64,000 nucleotides of DNA, from NCBI GenBank assembly GCA_021014325.1, contig CM037469.1, positions 18,065,701-18,129,700 on the forward strand, given 5' to 3'. The notes under the pieces were generated by a model, which was not told the DNA's origin, ran no database searches, and was given only the letters and a program-made list of their open reading frames with translations. This document shows positions 32,521 through 43,884 of this stretch, piece after piece. A program made the position numbers and the translations under genes. Each line of letters begins with the position of its first letter. Position 1 is the stretch's first letter. This DNA comes from Plazaster borealis (Eukaryota; Echinodermata; Asteroidea; Forcipulatida; Labidiasteridae).

Positions 32521-35500
32521 TCATGGGAAATTCTCACAATCAACGCAGCAGTTTGTTGCGGTCTTCACGCTCTTGCAATGTTGCATGCATGCGAAACGAC
32601 AGCATTCATCACATCTTCTAGTTGTTCTCCGTTTGCACATGTAACAAACTCGTGTTGTGAGGTTATTCCGCCCGTTCATGTCGTTACCCGTAGGGATTTG
32701 GTAAGTCAACTCGTATCCAAGATAGTTGAAGGCCCGTCTTGTTGGACGTAGCATCCAGGTGACTTTCGAGCGCTTCTTTATCTGAGGCTCAACCAGTCCC
32801 GTTATCAATTCTTTCAGGAAATCGTGTCGACTGCCGCTTTCTTCGGGGTTCACCTGGCGCCACAAGACGTATGCATTGATAGCAGCGATGTTCAGCAAGT
32901 TGAAAAACACCACAAGAGTCCAGCGCTTCGTTATCCGTGCACAGTTATACAGGCTACACATCTGATCTACTGCATCCACGCCGGCTTTGGTGCTATTGTA
33001 ATAGTGGATAATTTCTGGTTTACTCGTCTCTGAGATGACAGCCTTGTTGTGGTGCAATGTGGAGATTAGAGTAACGTTTCTGTTCTTCTTTGGGACGTAT
33101 GACACCAAGGTCGTCATTCCGTTAAAGAGAAATTTCGAGCTTTTCACTGTTCTTCTTTTCATACTTTCCTTTCTCATTATTACTGGTATTTCCCGTCGGT
33201 TTTCCCTGACAGTACCAACCAAAGATAGCTTTTTGGTCAGTAAATATTCTGCCAAAGTCTTACTAATAAACAAGTTGTCAGCTGTTACATTACGGCCACT
33301 CCCGTACAGGGGCTCAACAAGGTTCGTCACTACCCTACACCCAGTGTTCATTTTAGGGTCAGCATCCTGCTTACCGAGGTATGGTTTCATGTTGTAAACA
33401 TAGTTGGTTTCGCTGTCAGCACAGACCCAGAACTTAATGCCATACTTATTCGGTTTTCTTGGTATGTACTGTCGGAAGGAGCATCTGCCCCGGAAAGACA
33501 CCAATTGCTCATCGACAGTGACGCACTCTCCTGGCTTGAAATGTTCACGGCAGGCTTCAGTGAACATCTCAAACACCTCCCTCATCGGAGCAAACTTGTC
33601 TTCTGCCTTGCGTTTTGACCTGGTTGATCGGTCATCGAAAGACAACAATCCCATTAGAGCCTTAAAACGCGTACCGCTCATGGTGGCTTGGCAAGTTGGT
33701 CTTGAAAACATCCCGGGTCTCCAAAAGGATTGTACATTTTCATGACCAGATTTTGTTAGCCCTAAATAGAGAAGTAGTCCAAGAGTTGCTCGCAACTCCA
33801 TCATGGTGATATCTTCCCACTGTTGGCCTTCCTTTGAAAGTCCATGGATATTTGACTGCTTCAGGATCTCCTGCAACATGGCATCGGGCATAAACAATTC
33901 GAAAAAACTCAACTGAGTTGAAGCACCACCCAAGTTTTTAGGACCGGGTTTTTCTCTAAGAATGTTAGCTGATGGAGTCTTTCCAATACGCGGGGGTTGG
34001 TTTGTCCAAACTGTGCCATCTTTGGCAACAACCTTTACACGTTTACGAGTTGCTGATTCAGTAGACGGTGCTAATTGGGTTGAAGTTGTAACCTTGTACG
34101 GTTTTTTGTGTCTGGTTTTTTTTGGAGCGCGTGCCCAGCGTTTGGGGGCAGGAGGCCCGTCATCATCTTCGGAACTTACGTTTTCACTACTGCCCTCCGG
34201 GGCAGTGGATGGAGATTGAGCTACTGGCTGGGAAGGTGTGGCAGTTGTATCGGTCAAAGTTGACGGCTTGACCAGGACAGTAGGACTTTGGGTACGAGTT
34301 TCGGTTGCTGGCTGAGCAGGGATGGGTGATGGTTGGGATCGAGTTGAAACCAAGACTGGTATTTGTTCATCTTCTGTTTTGATGTAAGCCAGTTGTTTTG
34401 GGGCAGAAGGGCCATCATCATCCCCAGGGCTTTCGATTTCACTACTGCCCGCAAGGGTAGAGGAACGAGATTGAGCTACTAGCTGGGCAGGGTTGGCTGT
34501 TGTATAGGTCAAAGTTGAAGGCTCGCACAGGGCAGAAGGACTTCGGGTACCAGTATCGGTTGCTGGCTGTGCAGGGATTTGTGATGGTTGATATGAAGTT
34601 GAAACCAAGACTGGTATTTGTTCATCTTCTGTTTTGATGTAAGCCAGTTGTTTTGGGGCAGAAGGGCCATCATCATCCCCAGGGCTTTCGTTTTCACTAC
34701 TGCCCGCAAGGGTAGAGGAACGAGATTGAGCTACTAGCTGGGCAGGGTTGGCTGTTGTATAGGTCACAGTTGAAGGCTCGCACAGGGCAGAAGGACTTCG
34801 GGTACCAGTATCGGTTGCTGGCTGTGCAGGGATTTGTGATGGTTGATATGAAGTTGAAACCAAGACTGGTATTTGTTCATCTTCTGTTTTGATGTAAGCC
34901 AGTTGTTTTGGGGCAGAAGGGCCATCATCATCCCCAGGGCTTTCGTTTTCACTGCTGCCCTTCAGGGCAGTGGAATGAGATTGAGCTACTAGCTGGGCAG
35001 GTGTGGCTGTTGTATCGGTCAAAGTTGAAGGCTCGCACAGGGCAGTAGGACTTTGGGTACCAGTATCGTTTGCTGGCCCAGGAATGGCCGAGGGTTTAGA
35101 TGAAGTTGAAACCAAGTCTGGTTTTTGTTCCCCTTCTGAAGCGGTGTATGCTGGCCATTTTGGGGCAGGAGACTCATCATCATCCCCAGGGCTTTCGTCT
35201 TCACCGTTACTATTGCCTGCCAGGGCAATGAATGTACATTGAGCTACTGGCTGGGCAGGGTTGGCTGTTGTTTCAGTCAAAGTTGAAGGCTTGGCCAGGG
35301 CAGTAGGACTTTGGGTACCATTATCGGTTGCCCGCTGTGCAGGAATAGGTGAGGGTTGGGATGAAGTTGAAACCGAGTCTGGGTTTTGTTCATCTTCTGG
35401 AGTGGTCGGTCGTTTTGGGGCAGGAGGCCAATCATCATCAGATTCATCATCACTGCTGTCGTTTTCACCATTGAAAATAATTTCGATGAAGTCACTAGCA

Positions 35501-35658
35501 TCACCAACAGTGTCACTTGCCCACGAAGCACTATCGTCAGACGAGTCATCGTTGGAAGAGGAATCATTTGATGTGACACTCGCATCACCCTCCAAGTTTT
35601 CACCGTCAATAACACCATTGGAAACGGCATCGGTGACTGATTTTCTGGATGAAGCCAT
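32521..35658 (-). CDS. piggyBac-family (PGBD-like) transposase, intact single-exon ORF
   Basis: The ORF encodes 1,045 residues without introns, frameshifts or stops. Residues 1-90 are Ser/Asp-rich, and about 75-510 hold five repeats of about 85 residues. A basic stretch follows, and the DDE_Tnp_1_7-type transposase domain spans about 580-935. Catalytic aspartates are seen in TVDEQ (Asp716), TADNLF (Asp794) and GVDAVDQM (Asp895 and Asp898). Their spacing of 78, 101 and 3 equals that of the Trichoplusia enzyme (268, 346, 447, 450). The C-terminus, about 1005-1041, is a Cys/His cross-brace (CYMCKRR, CDECC, CMQHC) as in active piggyBac transposases. The upstream in-frame start is the first Met of the ORF and has a favourable context (AACCATGG). 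A possible polyadenylation hexamer lies near 32306. I could not find terminal inverted repeats with TTAA, so autonomous transposon versus domesticated gene is open. Confidence 0.92.
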   Translation of the reverse strand: MASSRKSVTDAVSNGVIDGENLEGDASVTSNDSSSNDDSSDDSASWASDTVGDASDFIEIIFNGENDSSDDESDDDWPPAPKRPTTPEDEQNPDSVSTSSQPSPIPAQRATDNGTQSPTALAKPSTLTETTANPAQPVAQCTFIALAGNSNGEDESPGDDDESPAPKWPAYTASEGEQKPDLVSTSSKPSAIPGPANDTGTQSPTALCEPSTLTDTTATPAQLVAQSHSTALKGSSENESPGDDDGPSAPKQLAYIKTEDEQIPVLVSTSYQPSQIPAQPATDTGTRSPSALCEPSTVTYTTANPAQLVAQSRSSTLAGSSENESPGDDDGPSAPKQLAYIKTEDEQIPVLVSTSYQPSQIPAQPATDTGTRSPSALCEPSTLTYTTANPAQLVAQSRSSTLAGSSEIESPGDDDGPSAPKQLAYIKTEDEQIPVLVSTRSQPSPIPAQPATETRTQSPTVLVKPSTLTDTTATPSQPVAQSPSTAPEGSSENVSSEDDDGPPAPKRWARAPKKTRHKKPYKVTTSTQLAPSTESATRKRVKVVAKDGTVWTNQPPRIGKTPSANILREKPGPKNLGGASTQLSFFELFMPDAMLQEILKQSNIHGLSKEGQQWEDITMMELRATLGLLLYLGLTKSGHENVQSFWRPGMFSRPTCQATMSGTRFKALMGLLSFDDRSTRSKRKAEDKFAPMREVFEMFTEACREHFKPGECVTVDEQLVSFRGRCSFRQYIPRKPNKYGIKFWVCADSETNYVYNMKPYLGKQDADPKMNTGCRVVTNLVEPLYGSGRNVTADNLFISKTLAEYLLTKKLSLVGTVRENRREIPVIMRKESMKRRTVKSSKFLFNGMTTLVSYVPKKNRNVTLISTLHHNKAVISETSKPEIIHYYNSTKAGVDAVDQMCSLYNCARITKRWTLVVFFNLLNIAAINAYVLWRQVNPEESGSRHDFLKELITGLVEPQIKKRSKVTWMLRPTRRAFNYLGYELTYQIPTGNDMNGRNNLTTRVCYMCKRRTTRRCDECCRFACMQHCKSVKTATNCCVDCENFP
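34144..35416 (-). repeat. Five 255-bp in-frame tandem repeats in the piggyBac ORF
   Basis: A GGGGCAG-(A/G)AGG...CATCATCATC landmark recurs at about 34144, 34400, 34655, 34910, 35160 and 35416. That is every 255 bp, with one unit slightly short. Each unit encodes about 85 residues with an acidic SPGDDDG-type block, PAPK, a Gln/Pro/Ser/Thr-rich segment and TTANPAQLVAQS. The units at 34400-34909 are almost identical, which implies recent duplication or gene conversion. The outer units are more diverged. The frame is kept across all units. Confidence 0.9.
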
Positions 35659-38400
35659 GGTTATTAGCAGAATGTAATCAACTGATTGCGCAAAAGGAGT
35701 TTGAAGTATTCATACACCTTCCAAGTCTTAAGGTTGCTTGTCTCCAACGTCGCTCAAAACAGTAATCACACAATGCAAACTCCTCTTCCCACAAATTTAT
35801 TTCCCGGACATACAAAGTGCAACGTGCATTGTGAGCATGTATTCTGTGTAGGCCTATACGCTCATGTGGTTTCTACTGCTACACAGGCTCCTATGGGCCT
35901 TGCAACCACACGGCCATTAACTCTCGTCCTGAAAACCTTATACGCGGGATCGATCTCGCGCAGTCGGTGACTGTACCGTCGTAAACAAATTGTGTTTACT
36001 CATTAACGGTGCGGTCAAAAAATTTGACATTTCTGAAGATCCTTGATTAAACATTGATCTACAACACTGTAAAAGCCTATTAAGCTTGGGGTGAGTCATC
36101 GACCTATACAGTCACCTTTAACTTCGAAGCCCATAGAATGCCCCTTAGTAATTGTATGCACATTGGCATCTGACTCGCCCTACAAGGTCATTGATCTTGT
36201 GCCGCTACTATCAGGCAATCAATCATCCTGTCACTCTCCTTTGTGGTTGGAGACCTCAGGCCGACACAAGAGGACCAGATGTTTTATATAAGTAGTTGGG
36301 CCGGGCCAAATAAATAAGATACCTTGCAAAAAAAACGAAAAAAGTTGGATTTGGGTATTAACATTGTTTTGGTTTTTTTTTCGACTGCAATCCACACATG
36401 AATTTTTTTCCTTGTTTGAGGGGTTCTGGGGATTCAGTGAACCTTTCTAAGTCTATATTGAAACCATTTTAGAAGAGTTTGTGAGGAGCTAAAACTGACG
36501 CCAATAATTTCAAGTCCCTCCTTGAAAATATAAAATTTGAGTAGGAGCATGCATGCATGAGGGACTGCACGTCTACATAGCCCAGTGGCGGCGGTTTGTG
36601 CAGTAAAGACAAGACAAGACAGTTTCACACGCAAATTTGTAACGGTGCAGTCAGCGACTGTACTGTACGAGGGGACCAAGTTTATATACCGCGATACTGC
36701 AGCGCAGGGTAAACTGGATTGGATGATTCATGGAGAGGTAGAATGGATGATTACAGGTCAGGGGGGAGACATGATGACCTCCTATTAGAATTGGATTGTG
36801 CATTCAATAGATGTACGTGTGCACATGTACAAACTGATTACATACCCACAGTAGGTAAAGCTTGTTTGTCGCATGTTCTTCCTCCATGTTTGTCGTAAGA
36901 TGTATAATATGCTGACCTGGGAATAAACTCTGTGTGTGCGGCGTGTGTATGGATGCAAAGGTCGTTGCTTTATGGTGTATGGTAGTTTATTTCTGATCGT
37001 TTCACATTCCTCGGGTCGTTAGGTAGAATTGCGTGAGTTTGCTCTTTGTGTTTCTTCTGAATTACTTTTAAGTTCTCACTCAAAATAGTAAATTACGGTA
37101 CTGAGAAAGGGGGGGGGGTGCTTTTCCAATTACAATGTATCTTGTTTACTTATGGAATCTAGTTTATGTCCTCGAGAAAGACTTCGAAGTAACACATAAC
37201 TGAGCGAACTGTTTGAAGAGGCAGGCATAATGATATACTCAAGGAGTTTTACCACGGTATGGATGGGTTGTGTACGGTAGAATTTGTGTATAGTTACGTA
37301 ACACTACAGACAGGGTCACATACCTCTGCCTGGGGTTATTTTGAGCATCGCTAGCGCTGACCTTTTTAGCTGCACCCGATTTGTACATGTATGTGAACTG
37401 CTCAGTGACTGCGTGTATATACGCTTGTATAATGGCCAACTGTTATTAATGTACATGATCTACCCAGTCATTGGCATCCCCTCGCGCAGGTTGGTGTACG
37501 AGCAGTGACATTGGTTGAGCACAAACAGGTTTGTACACAAAACACCTTGCCATTGGTCCGTGTACAAATATTAACTGTCACTTTTATCGGGAGTGTCCGA
37601 CTAATGCACTTAACCCTTTCCTTCCTCCATGCTTGACCATAATTACTTGATTGTATCGCAAATCCTGATAGTAGTGCATGCAAAGAAACCAATAAATAGC
37701 ACTTGTATATCGTGGATGAGTCTTAAGGGTTTATATTTCCGAGTTCCCTTGACGGGAAGATCATCTAAACAAACAAACAAACAAACAAACATACCTCGGT
37801 GTTTCTGGTTCATAACATAGAGCAAGGAACCAGCATGTTTCATTAGGCTTACGGGTCACAGTGATTGGGTTTAATCTGAATAATCTGCATTGAAATACAC
37901 ACTCTGAGAAGCGTTACCAGATTCAAATATTTTGGGGATAAAAAGTGATATATTTTTCCATAACCGCTGTACTTCTAAGTGAAAAGTTTCTCAAAATGCA
38001 TTGTACTATCTAAAGCTGCTGTACTTTTTACCAAGTAAGTTTTTATTGATAATAATTATCAGAGTCATTACCAAACGTGTACGATGCCTTTAAAAAGAAG
38101 GTCTGAATTCCGATAAAAGTTTGAAATTTCTCATCCCTGTTTCTTGTTTATTTAATTTTGATTTACAAGCCCTCGTAATGGCTTTGATAGTACGAATTGG
38201 TAATTGATTGGTCGATCTACCTTCCGTAGAAAGTTAATCCAATATGTAAAATGTAAAGGAAGTTCTTGTTTAGAACCCGCTTCGTTTTGTCAGCAGACAT
38301 TGCCACCCTGTAAACCCACAAATAATAGGTTTGTGGACACCCCAGAGTGAACCAGAGCCCGGGAAACCAAACTAATACAATAACTCCCATCGACAAGTCC
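35659..38400. other. Intergenic region upstream of the piggyBac ORF
   Basis: I searched here for a TTAA-flanked end of the transposon. TTAA occurs at several sites (for example near 35914, 36044 and 36355), but none has a convincing inverted match beyond 32100. A right half of MITE family C lies at 37895-38093. No other gene is seen. Confidence 0.45.
37895..38093. mobile_element. MITE family C, right half
   Basis: It runs from CTGAGAAGCGTTACCAGATT through TTCCATAACCGCTGTACTTC to ACCAAACGTGTACGATGCCT. The left half is missing. Confidence 0.7.
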
Positions 38401-38675
38401 AAAGTACGGTCGTGACCTAGGGTTACGTACGGTCAAAAGACCAGACTACTATGAAATAATAGGTCTGTGGACAGCCCAGGAAACGTACTCCCATTGACAA
38501 GTCCTTTATAAATACGGTCGTGGCCTAGGGTTACGTACGGTCAAAAGACCAGACTACTATGAAATAATAGGTCTGTGGACAGCCCAGGAAACGTACTCCC
38601 ATTGACAAGTCCTTTATAAATACGGTCGTGGCCTAGGGTTACGTACGGTCAAAAACCAGACTACTATGAATTATC
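38400..38675. repeat. 108-bp tandem repeat, about 2.5 copies
   Basis: GACCAGACTACTATGAAATA starts at 38439 and 38547. GGCCTAGGGTTACGTACGGT recurs with the same spacing. The copies are nearly identical. Confidence 0.9.
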
Positions 38676-38904
38676 AAATTACGAAAGGGGGGGGGGGTGG
38701 TGGTGGGGGTTACGCATTTTATTTTTACCGACGAGTCCCATTATTGATAAGGTCGTGAACCTCGGGGTCACAAATGGTCATCGAGCTAACGTTTGTTTCC
38801 TCTCTTTATTTCCGATAACAATGTATAAAAAGCTTTTTGGCTTTTTAGTTTTATACAAATCACACACACTTGTGTTTTGTGTATGCCAAGGGTTTGCAAT
38901 GTAT

Positions 38905-39165
38905 ACAAATCAGCACTGTGACTATACAATTCAGCACTGTGAATATGCAAATCAGCACTGTGAATATACAAGTCAGCACCGTGAATATGCAAATCAGCGC
39001 TGTGAATATACAAGTATGCACTGTGAATATGCAAATCAGCACTGTGAATATGCAAATCAGCACTGTGAACATACAAATAAGCACCGTGAATATGCAAATC
39101 AGCACTGTGAATATACAAGTCAGCACCGTGAATATGCAAATCAGCACTGTGACATCACTATTAAT
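38905..39165 (+). repeat. 21-bp minisatellite, about 12 copies
   Basis: The unit is close to AATCAGCACTGTGAATATGC with one further base, alternating with a GTCAGCACCGTGAATATACA variant. In one frame it encodes a seven-residue repeat (EYANQHC). Because 21 is a multiple of three, several frames on both strands stay open. Confidence 0.92.
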
Positions 39166-39699
39166 AATGAGGCAAATGTACGTACTATAACAAAAAATTT
39201 TTTCCTATGTCAACGTGAGCTAAAACCCTAGCATTAGAGCGAAGTCTAGTCAATGTTGGTCGAAAAACTGATTCAAAATCAAGCTTGTTATCATTCATAG
39301 CAAACAAAAACAAAACAATACCAAAGTAGCATAAACAAATACAAATTCATGAATATAAATAACAAACTAAAGTCCAACAACATGTTATCACATTTCTTCA
39401 CCTTAGTAAGTTTAATTCATTTGTAATCGAAATAAATCCCTCACAATAATTTTGATCAGGGAGGGGACATAGTAATTAAATTATTAGGAATTAAAATTAA
39501 TTTAAAACGTCATTTCATCAATTACAATGACTATAATGCCTAAACTGAAATTGTAAAAAGGATGCCAAGATTTTTTTTTTTTAAATACATACAAATAATG
39601 TTTAAATATTTTCTAAAAACTAAAAACAAAGGAAAGCTTTTTTTGTGGCGCACCCTATGCACGTTGCTTGAGTTTACATGTTTCTCTAGGGGACTGCTC

Positions 39700-39822
39700 T
39701 ATATTCCGACACCCCTATGTTCCGACAACCCCCTCATGATTTACATAGGGTTAGGGTTAGGGTTAGGGATAGGAAAATACACCAGGGTTGTTGGAACATA
39801 GGGGTGTCGGAACATACGGGTG
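39700..39822. mobile_element. Small TIR element around telomere-like repeats
   Basis: TATTCCGACACCCCTATGTT and its inverse AACATAGGGGTGTCGGAACA flank a short TTAGGG run of about four units at 39748-39772. It is about 120 bp in total. Confidence 0.75.
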
Positions 39823-39837
39823 TAACCTTTCTTTACA

Positions 39838-40290
39838 GCATGCAGTCAATATTGGTAATTGTCAAAGACCAGTATCCACACTTCTTTGACCCAACAAAAA
39901 AAGAACGAACCTATGAGCTTAGTCATTCATCAGAGTCTCGAGAACATTTTGGACAAAATCATTGCCGATGTTTTCACTGTTTTCAAACACCAGCTTTTAG
40001 ACTCGCAAGATCAAAACTAATTGTTTTACTCATTTCTCAAAAACCTATAAGCCATTTTGAGATATGTGGACACATTATAATTGCACTTTGGTTTGGGTAA
40101 ATTTGTCTGTATACATCCAAACCAAACAGTTCACTCCAATGGAGTTTGCCATATCTCCAAAAGACTAACAGCATTTCAAGTGAAAATATTTCAAGAGAAG
40201 TTTTCCCACCATACCATGGAAGTCATGTGCAAACCTGCGAACATTTTATGTGTTCAATCTTACCAATGTTGTGCACACTTCAAACCAGAG
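39838..40290. mobile_element. Family B-related MITE, diverged
   Basis: ATTGGTAATTGTCAAAGACC at the left and TACCAATGTTGTGCACACTT at the right. It is similar to 5108-5402 and both carry an inner AAAACTAATTGTTTTA block. Confidence 0.6.
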
Positions 40291-40864
40291 TAATGAAATA
40301 AATTCGAAAACACCTTTTCCCCAAACCAATGCCCTAACACTCATGAAACAAAATTTCAAAAAACAAAAAAACTTTTAAACATGCAAATTAATATTAAAGA
40401 AAATCAAGCAATGGTAGACACTGTGCATGAACAGCAGTACTGTGATCCGAATTCTTTGTACATAAAAACAACCGATATATACAGACACAGTTAGACTGAT
40501 ATTGTTCACAGACCTTAGGTAAGATCCGAACATAAACCCGATCCGAACAAAGACTCATTCCGACCGATTCCTGAGACAAAGCCGGCCGGTAAAGATGTTA
40601 GATTCAACTACCACCTTTTTCTGACTCTTCATGCACCAAGGAGATAAGGTGTTAGTTATGGTCATAACGAGTGGGGGAGGTGGAAGTGGGGAGAGGAAAT
40701 TGGAGGAGGGGGGGGGGGGAGAAGTAGGAAGAGAAAAAAAATAACATTATACTACACGGTGGGATACAGCATCATGCTCAGCCGGCCATCAAAGCATGAA
40801 GCAAGCATAAAGATTCAGCACAAAATATAACCCCCCGGACACCAACCACACAACATTAAAAGAG

Positions 40865-40990
40865 GATACTCTAGAATCTAGAGGATACTCGGCTGGGATT
40901 CGAACCCACAACCATCACAGAGCAGATATCTTAATTGCTAGAACACTGATCGTGGCTGGTGGCGAGAGGTCAGTTCGATTCCTGAAACGA
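40865..40990. mobile_element. tRNA-like SINE fragments
   Basis: GGGATTCGAACCCACAACC is an inverted B box, and AGGTCAGTTCGATTCCTG is a plus-strand B-box-like sequence. Neither lies in a foldable full tRNA that I can draw. Confidence 0.45.
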
Positions 40991-40994
40991 GTCT

Positions 40995-42560
40995 GGTTTC
41001 ATTTTTGTTTGCACAAAACCTATAAAAGTCGTTTGCTGTTTGAGACTTACAAGTTCTTTTTTTTTTTTTTTTTTTTTTACAAAACTTTGGTTTTGAATAA
41101 AGATGTAATAAAAAAAGCAATCTTATGAAGAGCTATGTATTTACAACAATAAGCCATATCTTAATCTTTTCAATATGATGATCTTTCCCTCCTTCAATAT
41201 TTAAAAGCTTACAAATTACAAGGTTCAGGCATAGTTGTTACATTTTAACCACAAGTTGAGAGAAATTTCCCCAAGGCACACAGTAAGATTTATGGTATGC
41301 ATCGTATATAGTTGCCTACAATTGCATTATTTATTCCCGCCAAAAATGTTACAAATTACCTTTATTTTTAAATATGCAGAAAATTTAATTTGACCCATAC
41401 TTATTAAGTATATCAAAGAATGATAGCACACCATAAGAACGATTTTGTATAGAAGAAAAAACCCTTAAACCCCCATAATGTTGCTATAATTCAATCAATC
41501 ACCTGTATAATTGGTCCAAAATAGTTTGAATGATAATTGTAAAACAAAGTAACAAAGATAAAAATAATAACTTAAAAATACAAAATTGTATAATAAAATT
41601 TAAATGTTGTTTAAAACTACAAAACTGTTATTTACTTGTTCGAAATATCTTAGCTGGCACTACGGAAATAAACCTTATATAGTTAAATTGTCTTCGCCAA
41701 ATACCATAAAATTATAATCTTTTCTGATGACACGTAGTCCATGAAACATACGATGCTGTCATTTTTCCTAGGACATAATAACAAGTAACTAAAAGATAGA
41801 TAAACTATCTTCTCCAGCCAAAGGCTTGTAAATTTTTGTCCCGCGTTTATAAAATAGAGTGGTGGAGTAAGCAAACTTTTAAGCCGGTGGCTCAGTGAAA
41901 ATACCAGGGTGACCACCACGACCCACCCAGCCACCGCTCACCAGCCGATTGAACCCCCAGCTGCAGAGGGTAATGTCATCATGGCCACTGTTGTAAACTA
42001 CTTACTGTAGCAGTTTGGTTTCTATTGTACTTTGTTAACTTATTTTGAAGTTTTGGATGATAGATGGATTGTGAGGCAATCTTTGTTGCTGACGGAATGA
42101 TCAAGAGAGTGTTTCTGACAAAGCCTGGCGACCCACCTAGGTGTGTGGTACCCAATAGTTTGCCGACCGTTTTGCAGTACTTCCCGTGGTCGTAAAACTG
42201 TTATTGCAAAAACTTGTTGTGGACATACTCAGTGGCGGCGCCAGACCCGTTCATCGGGGGCAAACATTTTAGTGTAGGTTGTACTGCTGAAAAAGCAGTG
42301 ACTTACCACAGTAACAGATTTATACCAGCGTTATTCTGGAGCTGCGGGTATCGCGAACATAATTGCATTTAGATGCAATGGTTTGGGGTTAAATTCAATT
42401 TCGACCATCTGGGAAATACTGAGTTGGAAATTATGGGGGGGGGGGGGAGAAAGTAACTGCCCCTAGCGCCGCCGCTGATATATTTTATGGTACAACCATG
42501 AGTGTAAATAGTTTATTGCAATGCATTAGTATTGGAGTATATTAATACAATTAATTTATA
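40995..42560. other. AT-rich intergenic stretch
   Basis: It holds a poly-T at about 41059-41079 and a poly-G near 42434-42447. No supported gene, RNA or clear repeat otherwise. Confidence 0.4.
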
Positions 42561-42679
42561 ATGCATCAACCAACTGCCATCAAATCTGAAGTGCAGCAAA
42601 TACTTAAGACAAATATGCTACGGTTTAGAATTATGAGACCCACTTATAATAAACACATTGTCAGGGTTGAAGGTGATGC

Positions 42680-42900
42680 CACGCAAACTGCAGCTAACCG
42701 TGCCGGGAATACCCCTTCTCTAAATGATAAGTGGGCTGGATTCTTGTATATGTGCTTTACACAACACACAGGACCTACGACTTTGTGTCCAAACGGAGGA
42801 CCAAGCACAAAAGTGTCATGCTTAAGGATACAGGTATCAAGCTGAAAACACCAAAGCTCCAGCTTGGTGCGCAAGACCGCTCGGCCACGACACCGCCATG
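42680..42900 (-). mobile_element. tRNA-derived SINE (minus orientation)
   Basis: The minus strand shows TGTCGTGGCCGAGCGGTCTT, an A-box-like head. It is followed by TTTTCAGCTTGATACCTG and a body resembling the 20283 SINE. The B box is decayed. Confidence 0.6.
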
Positions 42901-42934
42901 CCAGTAATGATTGCATCCTTCCACTAGTCTAGTC

Positions 42935-43105
42935 CAATGCCCAATTTCAATAAAAGCTCTTAAGCATACTATTGTGCTTAGAATATTGTTCTGCTGTGCA
43001 AAGATTTGCAGGGAGCCAGTAACAAACACTTTACATTACATTGTACTTTGGCTGGTAACCTGTTTCTGTTTAGCAAATTTGCTGGCGATAAGAAAAAGGG
43101 CCTTG
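42935..43105. mobile_element. MITE family A, strongly diverged
   Basis: GCCCAATTTCAATAAAAGC, then CAGGGAGCCAGTAACAAAC and TTTGGCTGGTAACCTG. The right inverted repeat is barely recognisable. Confidence 0.5.
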
Positions 43106-43414
43106 GTCACTTTTAGACAGTTTTGGTTCCTCACTATTTACATTAAATACTATAATAAATCTAAATACATGTTTTGATAAGAATCAAGCCATGCATGTCC
43201 AAATTAGTGACTGAGGTTGTTGCTAAGGGCTGCCCAAGCCATGTGGTAATCAAACCACAGCCACAGCCAAAGCTGCTAATTCAGAAACGGCTTCAAGTAC
43301 ACAATATTTGGCACAACAAGTTTCGGCTGTAGGCCTACTGAAAAAAATAACCCTAACCATCATCAAGCATCCAAAACACACCATTCACTCACACAGAACA
43401 CACAACACACTAGC

Positions 43415-43608
43415 AGGGCGCTATTCCGAATTGCTATCAGGCAGAAAATTCTGCTTAGCAATTTGTTTCTGCTAAGCAAAAATCAGCGGGGAACCAGTCA
43501 CAACCAATGTACACTACATTGTATTTTGGCTGGTAACCTCTTTCTGCTAAGCATGTTTTTTTCAGTTTTAAAGTAGTTTTGCTAAACAGCTTTAAGAAAT
43601 TGGTGCCG
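43415..43608. mobile_element. MITE family A, diverged copy
   Basis: CAGGCAGAAAATTCTGCTTA, CGGGGAACCAGTCACAACC, TTTTGGCTGGTAACCTC and GCTTTAAGAAATTGGTGCC are in the family order. Confidence 0.65.
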
Positions 43609-43884
43609 TACTGCTCTCACAGTTTCATTTTCTACATAAGTAAAATTATTCTCACTATTGTGACGACTGTACATTACCTACATCATGGAATTATATATTC
43701 ATCAATGCCGAAACTTACGAACCTTTCATGTTCATAAGTGTGACATTAAAACCAAGCCAGTCCCACTTCCCACATACTGGCTCCAAAGATTACCCCAAAA
43801 ACCCATATTAGAAAATGCACTGAGCTAGTTTTTATGTAAGAATTATCATATTGAACAAAAAAAATAGCAGACAATTTTGTTACA

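Noticed and set aside
32084..35677. Plus-strand frames opposite the piggyBac ORF, including 35261-35677
   Set aside because: They are antisense shadows of the repeat-rich, stop-poor transposase frame.
32037..36050. TTAA-flanked ends of the piggyBac element at about 32043 and 36044
   Set aside because: Only the first few bases after TTAA resemble each other when inverted. There is no extended inverted repeat.
38755..39231. 158-codon frame with a seven-residue repeat as a gene
   Set aside because: It is the 21-bp minisatellite, and overlapping frames on both strands are equally open. No splice or promoter context.
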